A DNA stretch of 9,278 nt from B3-G11 sp036985855. GTDB taxonomy: Bacteria; Actinomycetota; Acidimicrobiia; Spongiisociales; UBA5794. The translations under genes and the position numbers were made by a program. The stretch's first letter is position 1, and each line of letters opens with the position of its first letter. Location of the stretch: positions 1-9,278 of the forward strand of contig BTQL01000077.1 in NCBI GenBank assembly GCA_036985855.1, given 5' to 3'. Below, piece after piece: positions 1 to 6,673 of the stretch. The notes below the pieces were generated by a model. That model ran no database searches. It saw nothing but the letters and a program-made list of their open reading frames with translations, and was not told where the DNA came from.

Positions 1-200
1 AGGAACTCGGCACGATGGTTGGGTTCCCGGAGCGAGCAGTTGGGGACACGACGCGAGTGGCCACCACGCGAGGTCGTTGGCGGGCGAGCTGTCGCGGCGG
101 CCTGCCCGGCCGGGTGCGGCGGAGGGCGCTTCCGGGTCGGTCGAGCGCCTCAGAGCGCGGACATGCGAGTATGTACAGTCGCAAGACGCTGGAGAGCACA
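1..200. other. Leader/intergenic region, no gene recognised
   Basis: All three forward frames are open for much of this stretch. Their translations are arginine-, glycine- and alanine-rich, as expected of very GC-rich non-coding DNA, and none looks like a protein family I know. The regulator's reading frame is open back to position 15, but that extension (rich in R and G) does not look like the N-terminus of a GntR protein. A perfect 10-base palindrome (CCCGGCCGGG) lies at 105-114. I see no convincing -35/-10 pair. The 3' end of an upstream gene beyond the window edge cannot be excluded. Confidence 0.5.
191..194 (+). promoter_or_regulatory. Ribosome binding site supporting the GTG start at 201
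   Basis: GGAG lies 6 bases before the GTG at 201. The in-frame ATG at 171 has only a weak purine run before it. The GTG start also removes a non-conserved extension and gives the usual length for an FCD-GntR protein. Confidence 0.5.
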
Positions 201-920
201 GTGACAAAGAAGAGTCCATTCAAGCTCGAGACGAAGCGAAGCCTTGCCGAGCAGGTAGCTGATCGGATCACAGAATTGATCGTGAGCGGCGACCTTGTAG
301 CTGGCGACCAGCTGCCACCAGAGGTCGATCTCGCAAACCAGATGGGAGTCTCTCGGACGGCCTTGCGGGAGGGGATGAGAACGCTCGAGGCGCAAGGACT
401 TCTCGAGATTCAGCCGGGCGTCGGTACCGTTGTACGAGAGGTTGGGCATGAGCAGCTCGTTCAGCCCCTCTCGTTGTATCTCGACGTCAGCGGCCGTGCG
501 GTGAGTTTCGAGGAATTCCACTCCGTACGAACGATTCTCGAGACCGAAGTTGCAGCCCTCGCAGCTGCCGGCGCAGTCGGGGCGGACATCGACATCCTAA
601 GGGGTTTCATGGCGGAGATGGAGGAAAACGTCGAGGATGCCGACGCCTTCGCTACGAGCGATGCCAACTTCCACGAGACGCTAGCCAAGACGGCGTTGAA
701 TCCGTTGTTGGGGTTGTTGGTCGGTACACTCAGGGTTCTTCTCGAGGAGCATATCCGCGATGTCGTCGGTCACATCGACCCCGCGACAGACGTAATCCCG
801 TATCACGCAGCCATCCTCGAAGCGGTCGAAGCCGGTGACGCTGAAGCGGCCCGCCAGGCGATGGATGACCACCTTGCTAAGGCGAAAGAGAACTACTACG
901 CCACCGTATCCACAAACTGA
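201..920 (+). CDS. GntR-family transcriptional regulator, FadR/FCD subfamily
   Basis: This is a DNA-binding regulator of the FadR (FCD) branch of the GntR family, 239 aa from the GTG start, a normal length for the group. Residues about 14-78 form the winged helix-turn-helix, with the family pattern around LPPEVDLANQMGVSRTALRE and the wing GLLEIQPGVGTVV. The C-terminal FCD domain (about 95-225) keeps the expected metal-binding residues: D154 and H158 in DANFHETL, H202 in YHAAILEA and H224 in DDHL. FCD regulators usually respond to small carboxylic acids, often sugar acids or other intermediates of the pathway they control. The gene lies 17 bases before a lactonase gene on the same strand and faces a catabolic operon, so it very likely controls this module. 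A sugar-acid or keto-acid effector is an inference. The in-frame ATG at 171 is the alternative start (249 aa). Confidence 0.93.
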   Translation: MTKKSPFKLETKRSLAEQVADRITELIVSGDLVAGDQLPPEVDLANQMGVSRTALREGMRTLEAQGLLEIQPGVGTVVREVGHEQLVQPLSLYLDVSGRAVSFEEFHSVRTILETEVAALAAAGAVGADIDILRGFMAEMEENVEDADAFATSDANFHETLAKTALNPLLGLLVGTLRVLLEEHIRDVVGHIDPATDVIPYHAAILEAVEAGDAEAARQAMDDHLAKAKENYYATVSTN

Positions 921-937
921 CGAAGGCGAGGTAGAAC

Positions 938-1843
938 ATGATCTTTGTGACAGGGCTGGGTGTTCCGGAAGGACCGGTGTTGATGCCGGATGGAGGCTGG
1001 CTCGTAGTTGAGATGGGCCCCGACCGCGGATGCGTAACCCGCCTCGGGTCCGACGGGCGAATCCAGCAAGTATTAGCACGTACTGGACGGCCCAACGGAC
1101 TCGCTGTGGACGCCGCGGGAAACATCTGGATCGCCGAGTCACTGGAGCCGGCCTTGCTTCGACTGTCTCCGGAAGGGGTTGTAGAGACCTTTCTCACCAA
1201 CTGCAACGGTGACCCCTTCCTCTTCCCAAACGACGTGGCCTTCGGACCAGACGGTGCACTGTTCATGACTGACTCGGGCATTCTCTTCGATGAGTTCGCG
1301 CCAGGCGGAAACGTTCGGCCGGATTGGCGTGACGTGCCGGTCGACGGGAGGGTCTACCGCATCGATATCGAGGACAAGAGCATCTCGCAAGTCGATGCAG
1401 GGATCCGATTCACGAACGGTGTTGCCATCGGCACCGATGGCATGCTGTACACGAACGAGACCTTGACGGGCATGGTCTTCAGGTACTCGCTCGATGGTGA
1501 GAACGTCGGGCCACGAGAGCCGTTTGGAAACGTCTTGGCTCCGACCGAAGACGAGTCTGTACGCGGACCGGATGGAATGAAGTTTGCGGCAAACGGTGAT
1601 CTGTACGTGACCGTGATCGGACAAGGGGATGTCACCGTCCTGGGGATCGATGGCGAGGTCCTGCGCCGTATCCCGACCGAGGGAAACTTCCCTACCAACC
1701 TCGCCTTCGGTCCACCCGGGTCTCACAAGATCTATGTAACCGAGGATCAGCTGGGCACTTTGGAAGTCTTCGACGTTGGTGTCGACGGCGCTCCGTTGTA
1801 TGACGGGACACCTACCACCACTGGTGGTGTGTCAAGGGTATGA
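938..1843 (+). CDS. SMP-30/gluconolactonase/LRE-family lactonase
   Basis: A 301-aa six-bladed beta-propeller protein of the SMP-30/gluconolactonase family, which hydrolyses aldonolactones to aldonic acids using one divalent metal. The repeated blade motifs are plain: NGLAVDAAGNIWIAE (53-67), NDVAFGPDGALFMTD (98-112), NGVAIGTDGMLY (160-171) and GPDGMKFAANGDLYVT (210-225). The likely metal ligands are E11 (in PEGPV), N160 and D212, with N98 lining the substrate pocket, by analogy with human SMP30. No signal peptide is visible, so the enzyme should be cytoplasmic. The ATG start has GAGG 6 bases upstream. It follows the regulator by 17 bases and is probably co-transcribed with it. It should open the lactone made by the SDR encoded on the opposite strand. 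Family members also include lactonases for other substrates, so the exact lactone is unknown. Confidence 0.9.
   Translation: MIFVTGLGVPEGPVLMPDGGWLVVEMGPDRGCVTRLGSDGRIQQVLARTGRPNGLAVDAAGNIWIAESLEPALLRLSPEGVVETFLTNCNGDPFLFPNDVAFGPDGALFMTDSGILFDEFAPGGNVRPDWRDVPVDGRVYRIDIEDKSISQVDAGIRFTNGVAIGTDGMLYTNETLTGMVFRYSLDGENVGPREPFGNVLAPTEDESVRGPDGMKFAANGDLYVTVIGQGDVTVLGIDGEVLRRIPTEGNFPTNLAFGPPGSHKIYVTEDQLGTLEVFDVGVDGAPLYDGTPTTTGGVSRV
1807..1833. terminator. Bulged hairpin at the convergent gene ends, possible bidirectional terminator
   Basis: GACAC (1807-1811) pairs with GTGTC (1829-1833), and ACCACC (1814-1819) pairs with GGTGGT (1823-1828) around a 3-base ACT loop; C1812 and T1813 are bulged. This 11-bp stem lies inside the last codons of the lactonase gene and 40-66 bases past the dehydratase stop on the other strand. 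Neither side has a T-run, so an intrinsic terminator is not certain. It could equally limit 3' decay or be coincidental. Confidence 0.35.
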
Positions 1844-1872
1844 GTCAGCCGAGCGGAACCACGTCATGGAGC

Positions 1873-3570
1873 TCACGCCGTGATGACTGCGCCGTCGCTT
1901 GCTGATCCGACGGTTCGGCTGTACCGACCCAACACACCACCGACATATCGAGGCTTCGGCGGTGACCAGGTGGTGCGACGACGCTCAGCCTCCGGAATGC
2001 TCATGGCGACGTCGACGATCCCGATTTCGGCATCGATTGTGATGATGTCGCCGTCTTCGACCAGAGCGATTGGTCCGCCTGAAACGGCCTCAGGACAAAC
2101 ATGACCAACCATCATGCCTCGAGTAGCCCCGGAGAAACGACCGTCAGTGACCAATGCAACGGTCTCACCGAGTCCTTCCCCGACAATCGCTGCGGTGACT
2201 TGCAGCATCTCGCGCATCCCAGGGCCTCCAGCGGGTCCCTCGTACCTCACGACAACGACGTCACCCGGCTTCACCCCTCCGGCCTTGATCGCCGCGTACG
2301 CCTCTTCCTCTGAGTTGAACACGAGAGCGGGACCGCTGTGGCTGGTGCGGTCGTGGTGAGCGAGTTTCACAACACATCCGCCCGGGGCGAGCGTGCCTCG
2401 CAGTATCCGTAGGCCGCCGGATTTCTTGACGGGTGCATCTGTCGTGCGAACCACCTGTTGGCCTTCGGTCTCGATCGCTGACTCCGCAATCTCAGCGATC
2501 GTCTGTCCGTCGACACCGCGGGGCGTAGTGTTGAGGAAGCCACCTTCCACAAGCCTCTTGATGACGAGCGGCACGCCACCAGCGGCGTGGAGATCCACCG
2601 CAAGATCCGGCCCGGATGGAGAAAGTTCAGTCAGGACGGGAGTTCTTGCAATGTGCTCCCCGATCTCATCGATCGTCAACGGGATGTCGAACTCTCGGGC
2701 GACTGCGAGGAGATGCAATACGGCGTTGGTCGACCCGCCGGTCGCAGCGACTGCAGCAATGGCGTTCTCGATCGATTCGCGGGTGACGATCGATCGTGTC
2801 GTCGTGCCGGCTCGCACGAGGTCCATGACGATCGCACCGCTCTTTCGACCCGCTTCAGCTTTGGCGGGATGCAGGGCCGGAATGTCGTTGAGTCCGGCTG
2901 GCGACAGGCCGATAGCCGTCATCACCGTGCTCATCGTGTTGGCGGTCCACTGACCTCCGCACGCCCCAGCCCCCGGGCATGCGGCGCTCTCGAGCTCGTA
3001 GACATCTTGCGCTGTTGCATCTCCCGAGTAATACGCCCCAAGTCCTTCGAACACATCGAGAATCGTGATCCTCGTTTCTTGCCGTATTCCAGGATCGATT
3101 GCTCCGCTGTAGAGAATGAGGCCGGGAATGTCGAGTCTGCCCAGGGCCATCATCGCCGCAGGATTCGTCTTATCGCAACCCGTGATGCAGACGAGCCCGT
3201 CGAACGAATGTCCAAGCGCAACGAGCTCTATCGAGTCAGCAATGACCTCTCGCGAGATGAGCGATGCGCGCATGCCTTCAGTGCCCATCGAAACAGCATC
3301 CGAAATTGCGATCGTGTTGAACTCCATCGGTGTGCCGCCTGCCTGCTTGATCCCTTCCTTTACGGACGCGGCGAGCTCGCGCTGAGTCGCGTTGCACGGC
3401 ATGGTCTCGATCCACGACGTGCCAACTCCGATAATCGGTCTTGCGAGGTCGTCGTCTGTGAGCCCGGTCGCTTTGAGCATCGCACGAGCGCCTGCCCGGT
3501 CGATGCCGTCGGTCATCACAGCGCTCTTGCGTTTTGCAGGGTCAGATGGTTTGTCGTAGGGCAGTTGCAT
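1873..3570 (-). CDS. ilvD: IlvD/Edd-family dehydratase (dihydroxy-acid or sugar-acid dehydratase)
   Basis: A full-length (565 aa) iron-sulfur dehydratase that removes water from a 2,3-dihydroxy acid to give a 2-keto acid. Three conserved cysteines for the [Fe-S] cluster are C59 (ETMPCN), C132 (TGCDKTNP) and C204 (GACGGQ). The Mg-site D91 (SDAVSMG), D133 and K134 (CDK, the lysine usually carbamylated) and the proposed catalytic S480 in DGRFSG are present, followed by GHVCPEA. These signatures are close to those of dihydroxy-acid dehydratase (IlvD), the branched-chain amino acid enzyme. The operon partners (SDR, lactonase, keto-acid aldolase) instead suggest a catabolic aldonate or deoxy-aldonate dehydratase. 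The family holds both, and this text alone does not decide. The ATG at 3570 has GGAG 10 bases upstream; an in-frame TTG at 3573 is 7 bases from it. It is the last gene of the operon, 38 bases after the SDR gene. Confidence 0.92.
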   Translation of the reverse strand: MQLPYDKPSDPAKRKSAVMTDGIDRAGARAMLKATGLTDDDLARPIIGVGTSWIETMPCNATQRELAASVKEGIKQAGGTPMEFNTIAISDAVSMGTEGMRASLISREVIADSIELVALGHSFDGLVCITGCDKTNPAAMMALGRLDIPGLILYSGAIDPGIRQETRITILDVFEGLGAYYSGDATAQDVYELESAACPGAGACGGQWTANTMSTVMTAIGLSPAGLNDIPALHPAKAEAGRKSGAIVMDLVRAGTTTRSIVTRESIENAIAAVAATGGSTNAVLHLLAVAREFDIPLTIDEIGEHIARTPVLTELSPSGPDLAVDLHAAGGVPLVIKRLVEGGFLNTTPRGVDGQTIAEIAESAIETEGQQVVRTTDAPVKKSGGLRILRGTLAPGGCVVKLAHHDRTSHSGPALVFNSEEEAYAAIKAGGVKPGDVVVVRYEGPAGGPGMREMLQVTAAIVGEGLGETVALVTDGRFSGATRGMMVGHVCPEAVSGGPIALVEDGDIITIDAEIGIVDVAMSIPEAERRRTTWSPPKPRYVGGVLGRYSRTVGSASDGAVITA

Positions 3571-3608
3571 CAACTATCGGCTCCATGGTGAGGTTGTTCG
3601 GCGGACGG

Positions 3609-4424
3609 TCATGTTTGGAGGAAACCGCCATCAACGATGATCTGCTCACCGTTGATGAACGAGGACAGGTCCGATGCGAGGAACAAAGCAACGCGGGCGA
3701 CGTCATCAGGCTCGCAGGCTCTGCGCAGTGGTGTTCTTGCAGCAACAGCATCGAATTGCGCGCCCACGTCATGACTCTCGCCGCCAGATTCTTTCAGAAG
3801 GATCGCAACACCTTCGGTGAACGATGATCCGGGTCCGATACCATTGACTCGTATCCCGTCGGGGCCAAGTTCGATCGCCGCCGACTTCAACATGCCGAAC
3901 ACCGCGTGTTTCGTGGCGTCGTAGTGGAGGAGACCCGGAGCGCTCGGCCGGAGAGCGTCTATCGACGTTATCGTGATGATCGACCCTCCTTGCCCCTGCG
4001 ATCGCATTACGTTCGCAGCGGCCCTGGTCATGAAGTGCGTCCCGAGAACATTGATATCGAGAAGGCGCCTGAATTCGGTCTCGTCGAGGTTCTCGATCAG
4101 GAAGTTCGAAAAGACTCCCGCGTTGTTGATCAGGACGTCGAGCCGACCGAACTCCGCCACGGTCGCATCGACCGCGGTTTGAACGGCAGCCTCGGATGAG
4201 ACGTCCGTCTGGACGAAACTAACTGCGTGGCCTTTTGAGCGCAAAGGCTCGAGATCCTTGTCTGCGTCCTCCCTGAAGTCGGCGACCATGACCGCGGCCC
4301 CCGCCTCAGCGAGCCTGTTCGTACACGCATACCCGAAACCACGACCGCCGCCTGTTACCAGCGCAACTTTGCCGGTGAGGTCGATCATATCTGAAATGCT
4401 TGGCAGGTCTGTCGCTTGCGTCAT
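3609..4424 (-). CDS. SDR-family NAD(P)-dependent oxidoreductase
   Basis: A classical short-chain dehydrogenase/reductase, 271 aa from the ATG at 4424. The cofactor glycine motif TGGGRGFG is at residues 24-31. D49 at the end of beta-2 (VMVAD) favours NAD over NADP. NNAG is at 100-103, the active-site N at 125, and the catalytic set is S154, Y168 and K172 (YDATK). It ends with the usual FINGEQIIVDGGF segment. It probably oxidises a hydroxyl or hemiacetal group; beside a lactonase and a dehydratase, the simplest role is aldose to aldonolactone. SDR substrates cannot be read from sequence. The ATG at 4424 lies 4 bases after AAAGGG; the adjacent ATG at 4427 is too close to it, and the GTG at 4457 gives an unconserved extension. 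It sits 42 bases after the aldolase gene and 38 before the dehydratase gene. Confidence 0.92.
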   Translation of the reverse strand: MTQATDLPSISDMIDLTGKVALVTGGGRGFGYACTNRLAEAGAAVMVADFREDADKDLEPLRSKGHAVSFVQTDVSSEAAVQTAVDATVAEFGRLDVLINNAGVFSNFLIENLDETEFRRLLDINVLGTHFMTRAAANVMRSQGQGGSIITITSIDALRPSAPGLLHYDATKHAVFGMLKSAAIELGPDGIRVNGIGPGSSFTEGVAILLKESGGESHDVGAQFDAVAARTPLRRACEPDDVARVALFLASDLSSFINGEQIIVDGGFLQT

Positions 4425-4466
4425 CATGCCCTTTCGATTCGTTGAATGTCCGTCCACGGTCCTTGG

Positions 4467-5492
4467 CTATTTGGATCTGTCACCATCATCGGTAGCTTGT
4501 CGCAGTTCGAGAGCGACATCGATGATCATGTCCTCCTGCCCGCCAACGATGCCCCGACGCCCGAGTTCCAAGAGGATGTCGTCACACGCAACGTCATACA
4601 CCTCTGCGGCGCGTTTTGCATGAAGAAGGAATGAACCATAGACGCCGGCGTATCCGAGCATGAGCCCGTCTCGGTCGATGACTCCTTGGTTCGGGCTCAG
4701 TGGTCTAACGACGTCTGTCGCGACGTCGAGCAGATCCGTCAGGTTGATTCCCGTTTCAAACCCGGCCTTGTCACACGCTGCGACCAGGATCTCGGTCGGG
4801 CAGTTTCCGGCGCCTGCTCCAAGCCCGGTGAGGCATCCGTCGACCTGGTCGATACCCTCACCGATCGCCGCGAGGGAGTTCGCTACTGCAAGGGACAGGT
4901 TGTTGTGTGCATGGAGCCCGACGCCACATTTGAGGCCATTCTTGAGTGTCGTTATGCGTTCCATCGTGTCGCTCACGGTCATTGCGCCGGCGGAATCGAC
5001 AACGTACACGGCATCGGCTCCGTAGGACTCCATGAGCAGCGCTTGTTCGAGTAACTCTGAGGGGGCAACCATGTGGGACAGCATCAGAAAACCGACGGTC
5101 TCCATCCCGAGGTCCTTTGCGAGCGCAATGTGCTGGTGAGAGATGTCTGCTTCGGTGCTGTGTGTTGCGATGCGCGCGACTGAAGCTCCGATGTCGGCGG
5201 CTTGTGCCAGATCGTCCTTGACACCGATGCCGGGGAGGAGAAGAACTGCAATGCGTGCGTTCTCGGCTTCATCTACCGCTGCTCTGACAAGCTCCATTTC
5301 GTCAATTCCGGAGAAACCGTAGTTGAAGCTGGAACCGCCGAGACCATCGCCGTGAGCTACTTCGATCACCTCGACACCGGCGCGATCCAGACCTCGGACG
5401 ACAGCTCGGACCTGGTCGACCGTGAACTGATGTTTGATGGCGTGGGAGCCGTCTCGAAGTGTCGAGTCGGTGAGTCGGAATGCCGCCGTCAT
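4467..5492 (-). CDS. mhpE: 4-hydroxy-2-oxovalerate aldolase (MhpE/BphI/DmpG type)
   Basis: A 341-aa class II pyruvate aldolase of the HMGL-like TIM-barrel family, which splits 4-hydroxy-2-oxopentanoate into pyruvate and acetaldehyde. The N-terminal TLRDGSH gives R13, D14 and H17, with the same spacing as the BphI catalytic set R16/D17/H20. H194 and H196 in GLHAHNN are the expected divalent-metal ligands with D14. GDGLGGSSFNYGFS (48-61) and the C-terminal YAGVYGSF-to-GGQEDMIIDVALEL part, which contacts the dehydrogenase partner in known structures, are intact. The start ATG overlaps the dehydrogenase stop as ATGA and has AGGGAG 6 bases upstream (5499-5504), so translation is probably coupled and the two proteins probably form the known channelling complex. 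Unlike aromatic meta-cleavage operons, no hydratase is beside it. Family members accept other aldehydes, so a longer or hydroxylated keto acid is possible. Confidence 0.94.
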   Translation of the reverse strand: MTAAFRLTDSTLRDGSHAIKHQFTVDQVRAVVRGLDRAGVEVIEVAHGDGLGGSSFNYGFSGIDEMELVRAAVDEAENARIAVLLLPGIGVKDDLAQAADIGASVARIATHSTEADISHQHIALAKDLGMETVGFLMLSHMVAPSELLEQALLMESYGADAVYVVDSAGAMTVSDTMERITTLKNGLKCGVGLHAHNNLSLAVANSLAAIGEGIDQVDGCLTGLGAGAGNCPTEILVAACDKAGFETGINLTDLLDVATDVVRPLSPNQGVIDRDGLMLGYAGVYGSFLLHAKRAAEVYDVACDDILLELGRRGIVGGQEDMIIDVALELRQATDDGDRSK

Positions 5493-6394
5493 GACGCACT
5501 CCCTGCGCGGGCGGCTCCGAGTGCCTCACCAACCCGTACCGCAGCTGCGGTCATGATGTCCAGGTTGCCGGCGTATGCCGGGAGAAAGTCAGCTTCTCCT
5601 GAGACCTCGAGAAGGACGACGATACGTGTTGCCACTGCACCTCCGGGTGTGGCAAATGGTCCTTCTTCGAAGACCGGAGGACGTTTCAATCGATAGCCCG
5701 GCACGTACGTCTGGACCTCGTCAACCGTCTGAAGGATCGACTCGATGATGCGTTCGGGGTCGAATCCGTCTTGAAGGCCGCAGTACACCGTGTTGCGCAT
5801 CATGATTGGCGGTTGGGAGGGATTGAGAACCATGATCGCCTTTCCGATTGTGGCACCACCGACCTCCTCGAGGCAGGATGATGTGGTTTTCGTGAATTCA
5901 TCGATGTTCGCTCTCGTTCCAGGCCCTGCGGAATCCGAGGCGACCGTGGAAACTATTTCGGCATATGGCACCTCCGCCTCCCGGCAAACTGCCGCGACAA
6001 TCGGAATGGTTGCCTGACCCCCACAGGTGATCAGGTTCACGTTGGGAGCGTCGAGATGTCGTTCTAGATTGACGCCGGGAACGACGGCTGGCCCAATCTT
6101 CGCAGGCGTCAGATCGATCGCTGTGAGACCGAGACGTTCGTACTCGGGTGCGTGGGAGCGGTGGATGCCGGCCGATGTAGCTTCGAAAACAAGATCGATC
6201 TGATCGGCATTCTGCGTCACCCACTGCAGTCCATCAGACGAAATGTCGACTCCCATGTCCGCGGCCCGGCTGAGTCCCTCAGACTGAGGATCGATACCAA
6301 CGAGTGCTCGAAGATCCAATTCGTTGGAACGCAGCAGTTTGTACATGAGGTCCGTACCGATGTTCCCCGAACCCATGATTGCGCATGCAGTCAC
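5489..6394 (-). CDS. mhpF: Acetaldehyde dehydrogenase (acylating), MhpF/BphJ type
   Basis: A 301-aa CoA-acylating aldehyde dehydrogenase that turns acetaldehyde, NAD and CoA into acetyl-CoA, using aldehyde passed on from the aldolase. The N-terminal Rossmann motif GSGNIG is at residues 8-13, with D35 at the end of beta-2 (NAD-type). The catalytic cysteine is C124 in ITCGGQAT, followed by STVASDSAGPGTRANIDEF and LNPSQPPIMMRNTV, all typical of the family. The GTG at 6394 is chosen because AAGGAG lies 10 bases upstream and gives a standard start (MTACAIMGSGNIG); the longer TTG start at 6469 adds an unconserved tail and would run through a likely operator. It is the first gene of the - strand operon. 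Its activity sends carbon to acetyl-CoA with NADH and conserves the toxic aldehyde's energy. Confidence 0.94.
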   Translation of the reverse strand: MTACAIMGSGNIGTDLMYKLLRSNELDLRALVGIDPQSEGLSRAADMGVDISSDGLQWVTQNADQIDLVFEATSAGIHRSHAPEYERLGLTAIDLTPAKIGPAVVPGVNLERHLDAPNVNLITCGGQATIPIVAAVCREAEVPYAEIVSTVASDSAGPGTRANIDEFTKTTSSCLEEVGGATIGKAIMVLNPSQPPIMMRNTVYCGLQDGFDPERIIESILQTVDEVQTYVPGYRLKRPPVFEEGPFATPGGAVATRIVVLLEVSGEADFLPAYAGNLDIMTAAAVRVGEALGAARAGSAS

Positions 6395-6404
6395 AGATTT
6401 GTCA

Positions 6405-6410
6405 CTCCTT
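6405..6410 (-). promoter_or_regulatory. Strong ribosome binding site of the acylating dehydrogenase
   Basis: AAGGAG on the minus strand, 10 bases before the GTG at 6394. It supports the short 301-aa start over the TTG at 6469. Confidence 0.6.
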
Positions 6411-6420
6411 CTTGTACAAG
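6411..6420. promoter_or_regulatory. Perfect palindrome CTTGTACAAG, candidate operator
   Basis: A perfect 10-base dyad directly touching the ribosome binding site of the dehydrogenase gene, in the 5' leader of the - strand operon. Its TTGT...ACAA arms resemble the half-sites bound by many FCD-type GntR regulators. Such a regulator is encoded in this module at 201-920. Binding here is an inference. Confidence 0.4.
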
Positions 6421-6437
6421 CAATGTCGAGTCCAACC

Positions 6438-6458
6438 TGTATGATGTATGATGTCTGT
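6438..6458. repeat. Heptamer tandem repeat upstream of the - strand operon
   Basis: TGTATGA occurs twice in tandem (6438-6444, 6445-6451), followed by a degenerate third unit TGTCTGT. It lies 44-64 bases upstream of the dehydrogenase GTG, where a promoter or activator site is expected. On the minus strand TTGCGT (6464-6469) and CATCAT (6441-6446) are spaced by 17 bases, a weak -35/-10 candidate that overlaps the repeat. Confidence 0.35.
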
Positions 6459-6505
6459 GTGAGACGCAAATCATGTGTGCGAGATTTCGTTTTCTCCGCG
6501 CGGCA

Positions 6506-6673
6506 TCATCGCCGGCATATGTGCCATCTGTGGGGCGGGTCGGTGCTCGTAAACCAGTCGAAGATGGCCGACGCGACGATTCGGGTCCGACGTCTCGCTC
6601 CATCTGCCACCGGCCGGCGGATCAGGACGTACCCGAACTTCCCACGGGGTCCCACAAGGACGGCGAACTGCAC
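6506..6673 (-). CDS. Doubtful short ORF, unrecognised
   Basis: A 55-codon reading frame starting with GTG at 6673, preceded by AAGGA 4 bases upstream. The product starts MQFAVLVGPRGKFGYVLIRR and has a hydrophobic, sheet-like N-terminal half and a basic C-terminal half. By my hand count, GC at codon positions 1, 2 and 3 is about 64, 56 and 76 percent, the order expected of coding DNA in a high-GC genome. I do not recognise the family. It may be a small protein, the remnant of a larger gene, or chance. It would be transcribed towards and into the operon leader, which argues against an independent gene. Confidence 0.2.
   Translation of the reverse strand: MQFAVLVGPRGKFGYVLIRRPVADGARRRTRIVASAIFDWFTSTDPPHRWHICRR

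Noticed and set aside
105..114. CCCGGCCGGG palindrome as a regulator site
   Set aside because: A 10-base GC-only palindrome is expected by chance in such GC-rich DNA and has no second copy that I noticed.
172..177. TGTACA near the regulator start as a second copy of the palindromic operator
   Set aside because: The outer bases do not extend the symmetry, and the same hexamer also occurs inside the lactonase gene at 1446-1451, so it is not informative.
1873..1883. TCACGCCGTGA small hairpin at the dehydratase stop codon
   Set aside because: A 4-bp stem with no T-run is too weak to call a terminator.
2587..3591. Long open frame of 334 codons on the + strand
   Set aside because: It lies wholly antisense to the IlvD/Edd dehydratase, whose conserved motifs account for the DNA. 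The translation is arginine- and cysteine-rich with no recognisable domain.
938..6394. Sulfoquinovose Entner-Doudoroff (sulfo-ED) cluster
   Set aside because: An SDR, lactonase and IlvD-type dehydratase also occur there, but the aldolase is of the 4-hydroxy-2-oxovalerate type, the dehydrogenase is CoA-acylating, and no GH31 sulfoquinovosidase or sulfonate exporter is seen.
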